Below are positions 48,154-56,143 of a stretch of 56,143 nt of DNA, one piece after another. The translations under genes and the position numbers were made by a program. The notes under the pieces are model-generated. The model was not told where the DNA came from. It saw only the letters and a program-made list of their open reading frames with translations, and did no database searches. Source of the DNA: Deferrivibrio essentukiensis (GTDB lineage Bacteria; Chrysiogenota; Deferribacteres; Deferribacterales; Deferrivibrionaceae). How positions within the stretch are numbered: position 1 is the stretch's first letter; each line of letters begins with the position of its first letter. The stretch lies in assembly GCF_020480685.1 (NCBI RefSeq), contig NZ_JAJAFU010000017.1, positions 1-56,143 of the forward strand. The letters are read 5' to 3'.

Positions 48154-48370
48154 AAGTTTTAACTCTAACATAAAATACAACGGAAAGGTATATCACATTC
48201 AAACAGAAATATACACAGACAAAGTTGTTACTCAAATTTTTGATGGTGGTAGGATTATAAATTCAGTCAAATCTCAATTTACTGATTTTAAATCTACTAT
48301 TCAACAACACAAACAAGTAGAAGAGGCTGTTTTAAAAGGAAATTTCTTAAAAAATGATAAAATTCTTTAA
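48146..48370 (+). CDS. Small conserved-looking protein (74 aa), function unknown
   Basis: The product reads NSNIKYNGKVYHIQTEIYTD then TQIFDGGRIINSVKSQFTDF, a beta-rich pattern (YHIQTE, GGRIINS) that I recall from small proteins near response regulators in deltaproteobacteria; this was not checked. No catalytic motif. Overlaps the receiver gene by 8 nt and ftsE by 17 nt. Confidence 0.7.
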   Translation: MNRSFNSNIKYNGKVYHIQTEIYTDKVVTQIFDGGRIINSVKSQFTDFKSTIQQHKQVEEAVLKGNFLKNDKIL

Positions 48371-49046
48371 TGTATCTGTAGCATTCTTCGGAGAAAAAAA
48401 AGCTTTAGATAATATTTCTCTTAAAATTGATAAAGGTGAGTTTGTATATATTACCGGTGCAAGTGGTGCAGGGAAATCTACCCTATTAAAGCTAATATAT
48501 GCCGACCTTTTCCCCACAAGAGGTGTAGTACTAATATCAAACAAAGATATCACAAATATTACCGAAAGAAGCATTCCTTACCTCAGAAGAAATATCGGTG
48601 TAATATTTCAAGATTTTAAATTATTAGAGAATAAGACTGTCTTTGAAAATATTTTTATGACTCTTGAAATATTTTATATGGACTCAAAACAGATAGAGGA
48701 AAGGATTTTTTCCCTTCTCAGAAGGCTTGGACTTTTCAGCAGAAGAGATACAATAGTAAAAAAACTTTCCGGTGGTGAAAAACAAAGGGTTGCAATTGCA
48801 AGGGCATTAATCAACGAGCCATCTATTGTATTGGCAGATGAACCTACAGGCAACTTAGACCCGGAAAGAGCAGAAGATATAATAAAACTTTTAAAAGATA
48901 TAGCCAATCAAGGGAGTACTGTACTTGTGGCAACCCATGACAAACATCTTATAGAAAAGTTTGGTGGTAGAACAATTTATCTTAAAAACGGAAAAATAGA
49001 GGCTGACAGCAAAACTGATGAAAAAATTTTTATATCTGATAAATAA
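48354..49046 (+). CDS. ftsE: Cell-division ATP-binding protein FtsE
   Basis: The 230-residue ABC ATPase has Walker A GASGAGKST, Q-loop VIFQDFKLL, signature LSGGEKQRVAIARAL and Walker B VLADEPTGNLD. It energises FtsX to activate periplasmic amidase regulators at the septum. Overlaps the upstream small gene (17 nt) and ftsX (29 nt). Confidence 0.95.
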   Translation: MIKFFNVSVAFFGEKKALDNISLKIDKGEFVYITGASGAGKSTLLKLIYADLFPTRGVVLISNKDITNITERSIPYLRRNIGVIFQDFKLLENKTVFENIFMTLEIFYMDSKQIEERIFSLLRRLGLFSRRDTIVKKLSGGEKQRVAIARALINEPSIVLADEPTGNLDPERAEDIIKLLKDIANQGSTVLVATHDKHLIEKFGGRTIYLKNGKIEADSKTDEKIFISDK

Positions 49047-49911
49047 AGGGTTTGTATTTTACAAATCCAACTTTAAGACTTCTCTAATATCACTTCTGAC
49101 GCTTACTACTATATTTTTTATATATCAATTCCTTTTCACTATAGGCTACTCTACGAATATGTTTTTTAATAACCTTTCTTCCGTTCAAAATGTAAGGGTA
49201 TACCTTAAAACAGACGATAATGAATCAATTAATGAATTTATAAAAAATATCAAAATTCTCAATTCGGTTGAAAGTGTGACATACTATTCCAAAGATGACT
49301 CTTATAATTACTTAAAAAATAATACTTATGATCTTAAATACATTGAAAATATTTCTAAAGATTATTTTCCTTCTTTTATTGAAATTCAATTAAAAGATAA
49401 ATTTAAGGATATAATTTTTATAAACCAAATCAAGAATGAAATAGGCAAGTTTGATATTGTTGATGTTGCTTCATTTGGGGAACAGTGGGTATTAAAGTTT
49501 GCATCCCTAAAATATTCTTTGCAAATATTTATACTTTTTGTAACAATTCTACTTTCAATATCTGTGGCTTTTATCTCAATGAATGTAATTAGTCTTAACC
49601 TTTACAAGTTTAGAGAAGAGATTAAAATATACAGCCTTGTTGGTGCTACAAAAGCATTCATTATAATTCCCTTTATTTTTGCAACTGTAGTTGAGTTTTT
49701 TGTTAGTTTTATTGTCTCATTGGGTTTAAATACAGCAGTTTTTTATTCACTCAACACAACAATAATGCCTGCTGTAAGCCTTAACTTTATTAGAATACCA
49801 AACATTTACATATACTCACTAATGGCAATATATTTCTTTTCCATCAGTATTTTTTCCTCATATTTTACTTCAGTGAAGTTTCTAAGGAAGGCAAGTAAAA
49901 TAGATGAATAA
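49018..49911 (+). CDS. ftsX: Cell-division protein FtsX
   Basis: The 297-residue protein has one N-terminal TM helix, a periplasmic loop (about 45-165, NVRVYLKTDDNESINEFIKN), and three C-terminal TM helices with KIYSLVGATKAFIIIPF, the FtsX cytoplasmic signature. The loop should bind the EnvC-like protein encoded next. Confidence 0.93.
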   Translation: MKKFLYLINKGFVFYKSNFKTSLISLLTLTTIFFIYQFLFTIGYSTNMFFNNLSSVQNVRVYLKTDDNESINEFIKNIKILNSVESVTYYSKDDSYNYLKNNTYDLKYIENISKDYFPSFIEIQLKDKFKDIIFINQIKNEIGKFDIVDVASFGEQWVLKFASLKYSLQIFILFVTILLSISVAFISMNVISLNLYKFREEIKIYSLVGATKAFIIIPFIFATVVEFFVSFIVSLGLNTAVFYSLNTTIMPAVSLNFIRIPNIYIYSLMAIYFFSISIFSSYFTSVKFLRKASKIDE

Positions 49912-51070
49912 ATTTTTTATTTTAATTTTATTGTTTTGCTCTGTAGCAAATGCAAATGTTATCGACGATTTTGCCACATACGAAAATTATATAAACCAAC
50001 TACAAAAGGATATTAAAGAACAAAATAAATATCTAAAAGATATTGAAAACTCTAAAAAAAACCTAATATCAAAAATAGATGCATTACAAAAAAAGATAGC
50101 CTCACAAGAGGAAACAGTAAGGGTCACTTCTATCAGTTTAAAAAAACTTAACCAACAAATCAACGAAATTGAAGAGAAAATAATGATTTTAGACAATGAT
50201 ATCAACATACTTTCAAAACAAATTGAAAAATTTAATATTTATCTTATAGATAACAGAAATATTACTTCAATAAAAATACTTTTATTTTCCAAAGATTTTT
50301 ACACCCTTATAAAAAATATGGAGATAGTTGAGAAAATAAACATAAAAATCAAAGAAAAAATTGCCGAAATAAATGGCAAAAAAAATCAAATAAACTCACT
50401 CAAAGTTGAATTGGAGCTTAGAAATAATGCCCTACAAAGAATTTTGGCATTAAAAGAAACTACATTAAATGATTTGAAAAATGAGAAAATAAAGCTTAGT
50501 CAACTATCGAAAATATTGCAAGAGGATGAAGAGAGTAAAAAGGAATACATTAAACTCCTAAATGAAAAGCACAATGAATTACAAAGTAAGTTGGAAAAAA
50601 TTAAACCTCAAATTGAAAAAGAAGGGGGCACACAGTTTTCTGAAAGCAGTTTCTTCAAATCCAAAGGTAAGCTCCCCTGGCCTGCTACCGGTAAAGTGAT
50701 TGAGCACTATGGACCCAAAAAAATTAATGATTTTAATGGTGAAGTCTTTATAAAAGGGATAAAAATCAAGATAGAAGACGAAGGGTATGTGAAATCTGTA
50801 TTTGATGGTGTTGTAAAGTATGTTGATTGGGTAAGGGGGTATGGCAACATTGTTATTGTAAAACATGACGAATTCTTCTATACACTTTATGCCGGATTGG
50901 ATGAAATTTTTGTTACTATTGATCAGAAAGTTAAAGTTAATGAAAAGATAGGTTTAATTGATGTTGACGTGAAAGATATTTCTCCCTATCTTTACTTTGA
51001 AATAAGAAAACAGGATACTGCAGTTGACCCTGAGAAGTGGTTAATCGCTAACGGAGGTACGAATGATTAG
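49904..51070 (+). CDS. envC: EnvC-like murein hydrolase activator (degenerate LytM)
   Basis: The 388-residue protein has a signal peptide, a long coiled coil (about 25-235) that should bind FtsX, and a C-terminal LytM/M23 domain (about 255-385). The usual metal ligands are gone: YLYFEIR stands where catalytic enzymes have HLHFE, and no HxGxD motif is seen. This fits an activator like E. coli EnvC rather than a hydrolase. Confidence 0.88.
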   Translation: MNKFFILILLFCSVANANVIDDFATYENYINQLQKDIKEQNKYLKDIENSKKNLISKIDALQKKIASQEETVRVTSISLKKLNQQINEIEEKIMILDNDINILSKQIEKFNIYLIDNRNITSIKILLFSKDFYTLIKNMEIVEKINIKIKEKIAEINGKKNQINSLKVELELRNNALQRILALKETTLNDLKNEKIKLSQLSKILQEDEESKKEYIKLLNEKHNELQSKLEKIKPQIEKEGGTQFSESSFFKSKGKLPWPATGKVIEHYGPKKINDFNGEVFIKGIKIKIEDEGYVKSVFDGVVKYVDWVRGYGNIVIVKHDEFFYTLYAGLDEIFVTIDQKVKVNEKIGLIDVDVKDISPYLYFEIRKQDTAVDPEKWLIANGGTND

Positions 51071-52361
51071 AAAAAAACTTTTACCCGTATTTTTAAGTTT
51101 GATAGCAGTTATTGCTTTCATAATGGGCGCCCTTACAATTAAAATATCAAATGTTTATGCAAAAAATGAAAACCGATTCCAGCAACTTGAAAACTTCTCT
51201 GACGCACTAAGCATAATTGATAAATATTATGTAGAGGATGTAGAGCTAAAAGACCTTATTAGTGGTGCTATTCAAGGGATGTTACAAAATCTTGACCCTC
51301 ACTCAAGCTACTTGGATAAGGAAACATACAAAGAGTTTAAAGTAGAAACTAAAGGTGAATTTGGCGGTTTAGGCATCACAATTGGGATGAAAGATAAGGT
51401 GCTGACTGTTATTTCCCCTATTGAGGACACACCTGCCTACAAAGCAGGTATTAAAGCCGGGGATAAAATAATTAAAATAGACGGCAAACCCACTGCAAAT
51501 ATTACCCTTGACGAAGCGGTGAAAAAATTAAGAGGAAAACCAGGGACAAAGGTCACTGTCACAATCCTAAGAAGTGGTGTGGAAAAACCTTTTGATGTTA
51601 CTATCACACGGGCTATCATTAAAATACAAGCCGTTAAAAGTAAAATGATAGACAATATTGCGTATGTTAGATTAACAAGTTTTAAGGAAGATGCATCAAA
51701 TGAAATAAAAGATGCCCTAAAAAAACTTTCCAAGGAAAATTATAAAGGGATAGTTTTAGACCTTAGAAATAACCCCGGCGGTCTTTTAACTGAGGCGGTA
51801 AATGTTTCTAACTTATTTTTACCTTCAGGCAAAACTGTAGTATTTACTAAAGACAGGGACGGGAAAGAAAACCATTTAAAAACTTCTGCCTTTAATGATT
51901 TTGACTCAAAAACCCCTCTTGTTGTTTTAATTAACGAAGGGAGTGCTTCAGCGTCTGAAATAGTAGCCGGTGCATTACAGGATTATAAGAGGGCAATAAT
52001 TATAGGACAAACAAGCTTTGGTAAAGCTTCTGTTCAAACAATAATCCCCCTTGCCGATGGCTCAGCTATAAAGCTTACTACTGCAAGATATTATACACCA
52101 AATGGAAGATCTATCCAAGGTGTGGGGATAAAACCTGATATTGAAATCGGTACAGGGAAGATTGTTTACACTGAATCTCACTTTTCTTTTAAAGAAAGCG
52201 ATTTGGAAAATCACCTAATCGGTGAAGCAGAACAAAAGCTTGATAACAAAACTGAAAGTAATTTAGATAACAGCACAGCTGAAAATTTAGACGATGATAT
52301 TCAACTTAAAACAGCTATAGATATACTAAAAGGACTTATTATATATGCCCAGAAAAGCTAA
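51063..52361 (+). CDS. C-terminal processing protease (CtpA/Prc, S41)
   Basis: The 432-residue exported protease has a TM/signal at the N-terminus, a PDZ domain (GLGITIGMKDKVLTVISPIE, AYKAGIKAGDKIIKIDG) and an S41 core with catalytic Ser in NEGSASASEIVAGAL and Lys in QTSFGKASVQT. Often next to envC; trims periplasmic or cell-wall proteins. Ribosome site GGAGG inside envC. Confidence 0.94.
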   Translation: MIRKKLLPVFLSLIAVIAFIMGALTIKISNVYAKNENRFQQLENFSDALSIIDKYYVEDVELKDLISGAIQGMLQNLDPHSSYLDKETYKEFKVETKGEFGGLGITIGMKDKVLTVISPIEDTPAYKAGIKAGDKIIKIDGKPTANITLDEAVKKLRGKPGTKVTVTILRSGVEKPFDVTITRAIIKIQAVKSKMIDNIAYVRLTSFKEDASNEIKDALKKLSKENYKGIVLDLRNNPGGLLTEAVNVSNLFLPSGKTVVFTKDRDGKENHLKTSAFNDFDSKTPLVVLINEGSASASEIVAGALQDYKRAIIIGQTSFGKASVQTIIPLADGSAIKLTTARYYTPNGRSIQGVGIKPDIEIGTGKIVYTESHFSFKESDLENHLIGEAEQKLDNKTESNLDNSTAENLDDDIQLKTAIDILKGLIIYAQKS

Positions 52362-53502
52362 AAGCAACACAAAGAGAACAAGAAAAAAATCTTTCAAAAT
52401 TCCGCCGGGGCTCATCGTCGGCGGAACTTTTTTTCTGCTACTTCTTGTTATTATCTTTTCAATTATTAACCTGAAAGTCAGTAACCTAAAATCTGAAGTT
52501 ACCAAGGCTAACACTCTAAAAAAGGATATTACACTTATTGAAAACAGGATAAAACTGCTTTTATTTGACTATGAGCTGGATAAAGATCATTTTAAGAAGT
52601 ATGTGGAAAATAACGTTATAACTTTTGAGCTTACTATCCCTGAAAATCAAATTTACGGTATAAGACAGGCGGTTATATCATTAGCCAATGAAAACGGATT
52701 TAATGACAATTCAGATTTACTTTTTTATAAAAATAATTCTCCTGCTTTCAAAGTACTTATAATACCATTTACTGCATACAAAAATACAAATAATAATAAT
52801 CTTCAAAGTGAAACTTCTGAGAATATAAAGAATGATAAGCATAAAATAGCCATTATCCTTGATGATGCAGGAAACAGTCTTGATTTGGCAGAGGAAATAC
52901 TTAAAACTCCATATAAAATTACTCTCTCCGTAATTCCATTCACTCAATACGATAGAGAAACCGCAGAAATGGTAAAGAAATATAAAAAAGAGCTTTTTCT
53001 ACATTTGCCAATGCAGCCAAAGTCTTACCCATCAACCGACCCGGGAAAAGGTGCAATACTTTTAAATACGCCGGAATCACTTATCAATATAATAATTAAA
53101 AAAGATATCGAACGACTTGGTAAAGTTGACGGAGCAAATAACCATATGGGCTCAGCCCTTACAGAAAATACACAAAAGATGAAACAGGTATTAAAATATC
53201 TTAAAAAGTATACCGACACATTTGTTGACAGTCATACTGCAAAAAACACTGTAGCTTACGATGTTTGTAAAGACTATATGACTTATTGCGGAATTAATAA
53301 TGTCTTTATAGATAATGTAGATGATGCTGACTATATAAAAGATAAAATTAATAAAGGTATAAATCTTCTTGAAAAAGAAAAAAAAGTTATTATGATTGGA
53401 CACTTGCGCCCAACAACGGTAAAAGTTTTAATGAGCTATTTACCTGAGCTTGAAAAGAAAGGAATAAAATTTTCAACGGTAAGAGAGGTTTTGGCAAATT
53501 GA
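52345..53502 (+). CDS. YibQ-type divergent polysaccharide deacetylase
   Basis: The 385-residue protein has a basic N-terminus and TM helix (GLIVGGTFFLLLLVIIFSII), a spacer, and the divergent deacetylase domain: KIAIILDDAGNSLDLAEEIL, LHLPMQPKSYP, NNHMGSALTE, FVDSHTAKNT. E. coli yibQ lies directly after envC as well. Substrate unproven, probably peptidoglycan or another glycan. Confidence 0.9.
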   Translation: MPRKAKSNTKRTRKKSFKIPPGLIVGGTFFLLLLVIIFSIINLKVSNLKSEVTKANTLKKDITLIENRIKLLLFDYELDKDHFKKYVENNVITFELTIPENQIYGIRQAVISLANENGFNDNSDLLFYKNNSPAFKVLIIPFTAYKNTNNNNLQSETSENIKNDKHKIAIILDDAGNSLDLAEEILKTPYKITLSVIPFTQYDRETAEMVKKYKKELFLHLPMQPKSYPSTDPGKGAILLNTPESLINIIIKKDIERLGKVDGANNHMGSALTENTQKMKQVLKYLKKYTDTFVDSHTAKNTVAYDVCKDYMTYCGINNVFIDNVDDADYIKDKINKGINLLEKEKKVIMIGHLRPTTVKVLMSYLPELEKKGIKFSTVREVLAN

Positions 53503-54485
53503 TAACGCTTGGTATAGAAACTTCCTGTGATGAAACATCCGCATCTATAATAGATAGTGGTAAAAATATACTTTCTGCAAAAATATTCTCTCAGGCAGAT
53601 ATTCACAAAAAATTTGGAGGAGTAGTCCCTGAGGTAGCTTCAAGAAATCATGCTTTGAAAATTAGACCTATTGTAGAAGAAGTTATAAATGATGCAAAGA
53701 TATCTGTAAATGATATTGACTTAATAGGCGTAACAAACTCTCCGGGGCTTATTGGAGCGCTCTTTGTGGGGGTATCATTCGCAAAAGGTTTGAGCTATAC
53801 ATTAAAAAAACCGCTTATTCCGGTAAACCACTTGACCGCCCATATACTGTCAGGTGAAATTGAAAATGATGATTTAACTCCCCCATATGCGGCACTTGTA
53901 ATCTCTGGAGGACACACGCATCTATTTCATGTTTCTAAATCTTATGCTTTTACTCTTATCTCAAAAACTATAGATGATGCAATTGGTGAAACATTTGACA
54001 AAGTTTCAAAAACTCTTGGATTTGGATATCCGGGCGGACCTGAAATTGAAAAAAATGCCTCCTTTGGAGATGAAACAAAAATAAATTACCCTATAGCCAT
54101 GAAAAATGAGCTTAATTTTAGTTTTAGCGGCTTAAAAACTTCTGTAATAAATTCATATAACTCAGAAAAATATACTAAAGAAGATATTTCGGCTTCTTTT
54201 CAAAAAATTGCTGTGGACACAATAATCCATAAAATCAGACTTGCATCCGAAACACAAAAAATTTCAAAACTTGTTGTTGCCGGTGGCGTTGCTTGTAACG
54301 GATATTTAAGGAAAAGACTTCAAAGTGAGCTAAAAAACATTAGAGTATTCTTTCCATCCAAAGGACTTTGCACTGACAATGGTGTAATGGTTGCTTATAC
54401 TGCTTATCAATTTTTCAATAAAAGAATTTTTATGGGTTTCAACTCAAAAGCATTTGACAGAGATGAAAATATCAAACTCTTCTAA
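53499..54485 (+). CDS. tsaD: tRNA N6-threonylcarbamoyladenosine synthase TsaD
   Basis: The 328-residue ASKHA-fold enzyme starts LGIETSCDETSAS, has the metal motif HLTAH (PVNHLTAHILSGE), and SGGHTHLF, YPGGPEIEK and NFSFSGLKTS. It transfers threonylcarbamoyl to A37 of tRNAs reading ANN codons. TTG start, 4-nt overlap with yibQ. Partner enzyme TsaC-like at 24049. Confidence 0.96.
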   Translation: MITLGIETSCDETSASIIDSGKNILSAKIFSQADIHKKFGGVVPEVASRNHALKIRPIVEEVINDAKISVNDIDLIGVTNSPGLIGALFVGVSFAKGLSYTLKKPLIPVNHLTAHILSGEIENDDLTPPYAALVISGGHTHLFHVSKSYAFTLISKTIDDAIGETFDKVSKTLGFGYPGGPEIEKNASFGDETKINYPIAMKNELNFSFSGLKTSVINSYNSEKYTKEDISASFQKIAVDTIIHKIRLASETQKISKLVVAGGVACNGYLRKRLQSELKNIRVFFPSKGLCTDNGVMVAYTAYQFFNKRIFMGFNSKAFDRDENIKLF

Positions 54486-55434
54486 CCGCAACTTTTATAA
54501 AGAGATACTTGCTAAAAATGACCTTGTGGCTGCCCCTATGGCCGGTATTACAAATATACCTTTCAGAAAAATTGTAAGAAAATTTTTTGACGGACTTATT
54601 TTCACTGAAATGGTTTCAACGGAAGGGGTTTCAAGGGATATAGACAAGTCTTTAAAACTTGCTAAAATCACTGACTTAGACAAACCCATAATAATTCAAC
54701 TTTTTGGCAAAAATCCTCAATCTTTTGCCGAGTCTGTAAAAATCCTTGAAGATAAATTTGATGCTGATGGATATGACATTAACGCCGGTTGCCCTGTAAA
54801 AAAGGTAATAAAATCAGGCTCAGGTGCATACCACTTAAAAGATTTGAAAAATTTACAAGCAATTATTACTTCTCTTAGAAAATCTACCGACAAACCTATA
54901 TCTTTAAAAACAAGACTTGGTTACGAAAAAGATAATTTTGTCTACAAAGAGATTTTAAATATTTGCCACAATGAAGGGATCGATGCACTCACAATTCACG
55001 GTAGGACAAAGGCGGAACTTTTTTCAGGGGATATTCACTATGATAAAATAGCAGAGATTGTCCGGCTTTCAAAAATAATTATCATAGGCAATGGTAATGT
55101 TGTGGATTATGAAAGCTATAAAAAGATGAAAAAAACTGGTGTAGACGGGATAATGATTGGAAGAAAGATGATGAAGGCACCTTGGATATTTAAGACTATC
55201 AAATCTTATCCTGAAGAATATTCTCCCAATAAAAAGGAGCTTTATGACCTTATATTAGAAATAGCCGCATATGAAAAAGAATACAGAGGTGAAAAATACT
55301 ATCTTGATGTTGTGAGAAGGCTTGCCGTCTGGTTTTCAAAAGGATTTGTCAATTCAAGTGATTTTAGAAAAAAGGTTTATGACTCAAAAACAGACAAAGA
55401 ATTTTTTGATATATTGAACACATTTTTTAATTAA
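54463..55434 (+). CDS. dusB: tRNA-dihydrouridine synthase (DusB type)
   Basis: The 323-residue FMN enzyme has VAAPMAGITNIPFRKIV, the catalytic Cys in DINAGCPVKKV, LKTRLGYEKD and LTIHGRTKAELFSG, plus GNGNVVD. It reduces uridine in tRNA D-loops. I start at the ATG at 54463, since the further-upstream in-frame TTG/ATG lies deep inside tsaD (overlap 23 nt from 54463). Confidence 0.93.
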   Translation: MKISNSSNRNFYKEILAKNDLVAAPMAGITNIPFRKIVRKFFDGLIFTEMVSTEGVSRDIDKSLKLAKITDLDKPIIIQLFGKNPQSFAESVKILEDKFDADGYDINAGCPVKKVIKSGSGAYHLKDLKNLQAIITSLRKSTDKPISLKTRLGYEKDNFVYKEILNICHNEGIDALTIHGRTKAELFSGDIHYDKIAEIVRLSKIIIIGNGNVVDYESYKKMKKTGVDGIMIGRKMMKAPWIFKTIKSYPEEYSPNKKELYDLILEIAAYEKEYRGEKYYLDVVRRLAVWFSKGFVNSSDFRKKVYDSKTDKEFFDILNTFFN

Positions 55435-55531
55435 TCTAAAACACGCTCTAATTATTTGCTAACATACCTTATTAAAATAATAATTCATAACTTTCATTTG
55501 CAATATTGCTAATCTTATAATAATATTAAGT

Positions 55532-56143
55532 ATGAAAGTTACTTCAAATGAGCCGATACAAATTGCAAAAGATATATACTGGGTGGGACATAATCTGCCT
55601 GATGACCCCTTTCAATGCCATGTATACCTCATTAAAAATGGCAAAAATTCAATATTAATTGACCCCGGCTCAAAACTTACTTTTAAGGAAACTCTTAATA
55701 AAATTGAAAAGATAATTCCATTTTCGTATATCAAGTATATTATATGTCATCATCAAGACCCTGATATTACCGGGGCACTTTATATAATCAATGAAATATT
55801 AAACAGAGATGATGCTGTAATCATTTCTCATTGGAGGGCTATAGCCCTTTTGAAACATTATGGACTTAACATACCATTTGAATGTGTTGAAAAAAATAAT
55901 TGGAAGTTGAATGCAGATGGTAGGGAATTGGAGTTTATCTTTACTCCGTATTGTCACTTCCCGGGGGCATTTTGCACTTATGATAAAAAGACAAAAACTC
56001 TTTTTTCCAGTGACCTATTTGGTGGATTTACTGAAGAGTGGAGCCTATTTGCTGAAGATATGAAGTATTTTGATTCAATCTCAGCATTTCACGAGCATTA
56101 TATGCCAGCAAAAGAAATACTTTTTCACAACTTAACTAAAATA
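55532..56143 (+). CDS. Metallo-beta-lactamase/ODP-like di-iron protein (3' end outside window)
   Basis: The frame opens at ATG 55532 and runs 204 codons to the window edge. It reads MKVTSNEPIQIAKDIYWVGH, LIDPGSKLT, then HHQDPD (H74, D76, D78), the metal motif position of flavodiiron-type (FprA/ODP) domains, YCHFPGAFCTYD, SSDLFGGF and FHEHYMP. ODP domains bind a di-iron centre, sense O2 or reduce O2/NO, and may be fused to signalling domains. Full length unknown. The 97-nt gap before it shows no gene. Confidence 0.8.
   Translation, partial: MKVTSNEPIQIAKDIYWVGHNLPDDPFQCHVYLIKNGKNSILIDPGSKLTFKETLNKIEKIIPFSYIKYIICHHQDPDITGALYIINEILNRDDAVIISHWRAIALLKHYGLNIPFECVEKNNWKLNADGRELEFIFTPYCHFPGAFCTYDKKTKTLFSSDLFGGFTEEWSLFAEDMKYFDSISAFHEHYMPAKEILFHNLTKI

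Noticed and set aside
54391-54462. Longer N-terminus for dusB from 54391
   Set aside because: It would overlap tsaD by 95 nt and add a hydrophobic stretch not seen in Dus enzymes; ATG 54463 fits the family start.
1-56143. tRNA, rRNA, CRISPR array, insertion sequence, prophage
   Set aside because: No cloverleaf, rRNA segment, spaced direct-repeat array, transposase or phage gene was recognised in the gene-free stretches or frames.

Overview
The window is compact, AT-rich bacterial chromosome, almost all of it housekeeping and envelope genes. The gene set suggests a Gram-negative-type (diderm) anaerobe or microaerobe, most likely Deferribacterota (Deferribacter, Calditerrivibrio or relatives). 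The evidence is TonB, LspA, a sigmaE/RseA/RseB/DegP envelope-stress operon, FtsEX/EnvC/CtpA/YibQ, a bacteriohemerythrin, an HspR-type heat-shock operon, archease and an AhbD-like radical SAM enzyme. This assignment is inferred from gene content only. No insertion sequence, phage, CRISPR, tRNA or rRNA was found.

Layout. 1-3618: signalling genes (end of a CheR-like methyltransferase, receiver-plus-histidine-helix protein, HDOD protein, bacteriohemerythrin) with a hemolysin-III gene on the minus strand. 3632-6749 (minus): rpoE, zinc anti-sigma factor, RseB-like protein, degP. 6839-8722: acyl-CoA synthetase. 8934-13849 (minus): purS-purQ-purL-purF, followed by a small gene with an in-frame UGA and a SECIS-like hairpin, read here as a selenoprotein. 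13968-15390: two overlapping GntR/FCD regulators behind one palindromic operator and promoter. 15502-16357: rlmB and a coupled small gene. 16411-25572 (plus): two gate-domain membrane proteins, ileS, lspA, purH, purD, purE, tsaC-like, yeiH-like. 25569-28561 (minus): AhbD-like radical SAM protein, PP-loop ATPase, archease, TonB-like protein. 28658-35076 (plus): HspR-controlled hsp20-dnaJ-hspR-clpB, a sigma70-family factor and a voltage-gated K+ channel. 35082-44698 (minus): lipoprotein, DUF445, Ppx/GppA, Na/Pi cotransporter, hemY, PgaB-like protein, SPOR protein, argS. 44846-55434 (plus): eleven genes in which every junction overlaps, running from an uncharacterised zinc-finger/DUF4388/receiver module through ftsE-ftsX-envC-ctpA-yibQ to tsaD and dusB. 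55532 to the end: a truncated metallo-beta-lactamase/ODP-like gene.

The points most worth attention are: (1) the probable selenoprotein after purF, which ordinary gene calling cuts to a 75-residue fragment; (2) two paralogous proteins that join a receiver domain to a histidine-kinase DHp helix but have no ATPase domain; (3) the all-overlapping operon that ties one of these, plus other unknown genes, to the divisome amidase-activation genes; (4) regulatory sites readable in the sequence (HAIR/HspR operator, 13-bp GntR inverted repeat, sigmaE-like autoregulatory promoter, three perfect odd palindromes near 15.45 kb, and possible leaderless promoters).
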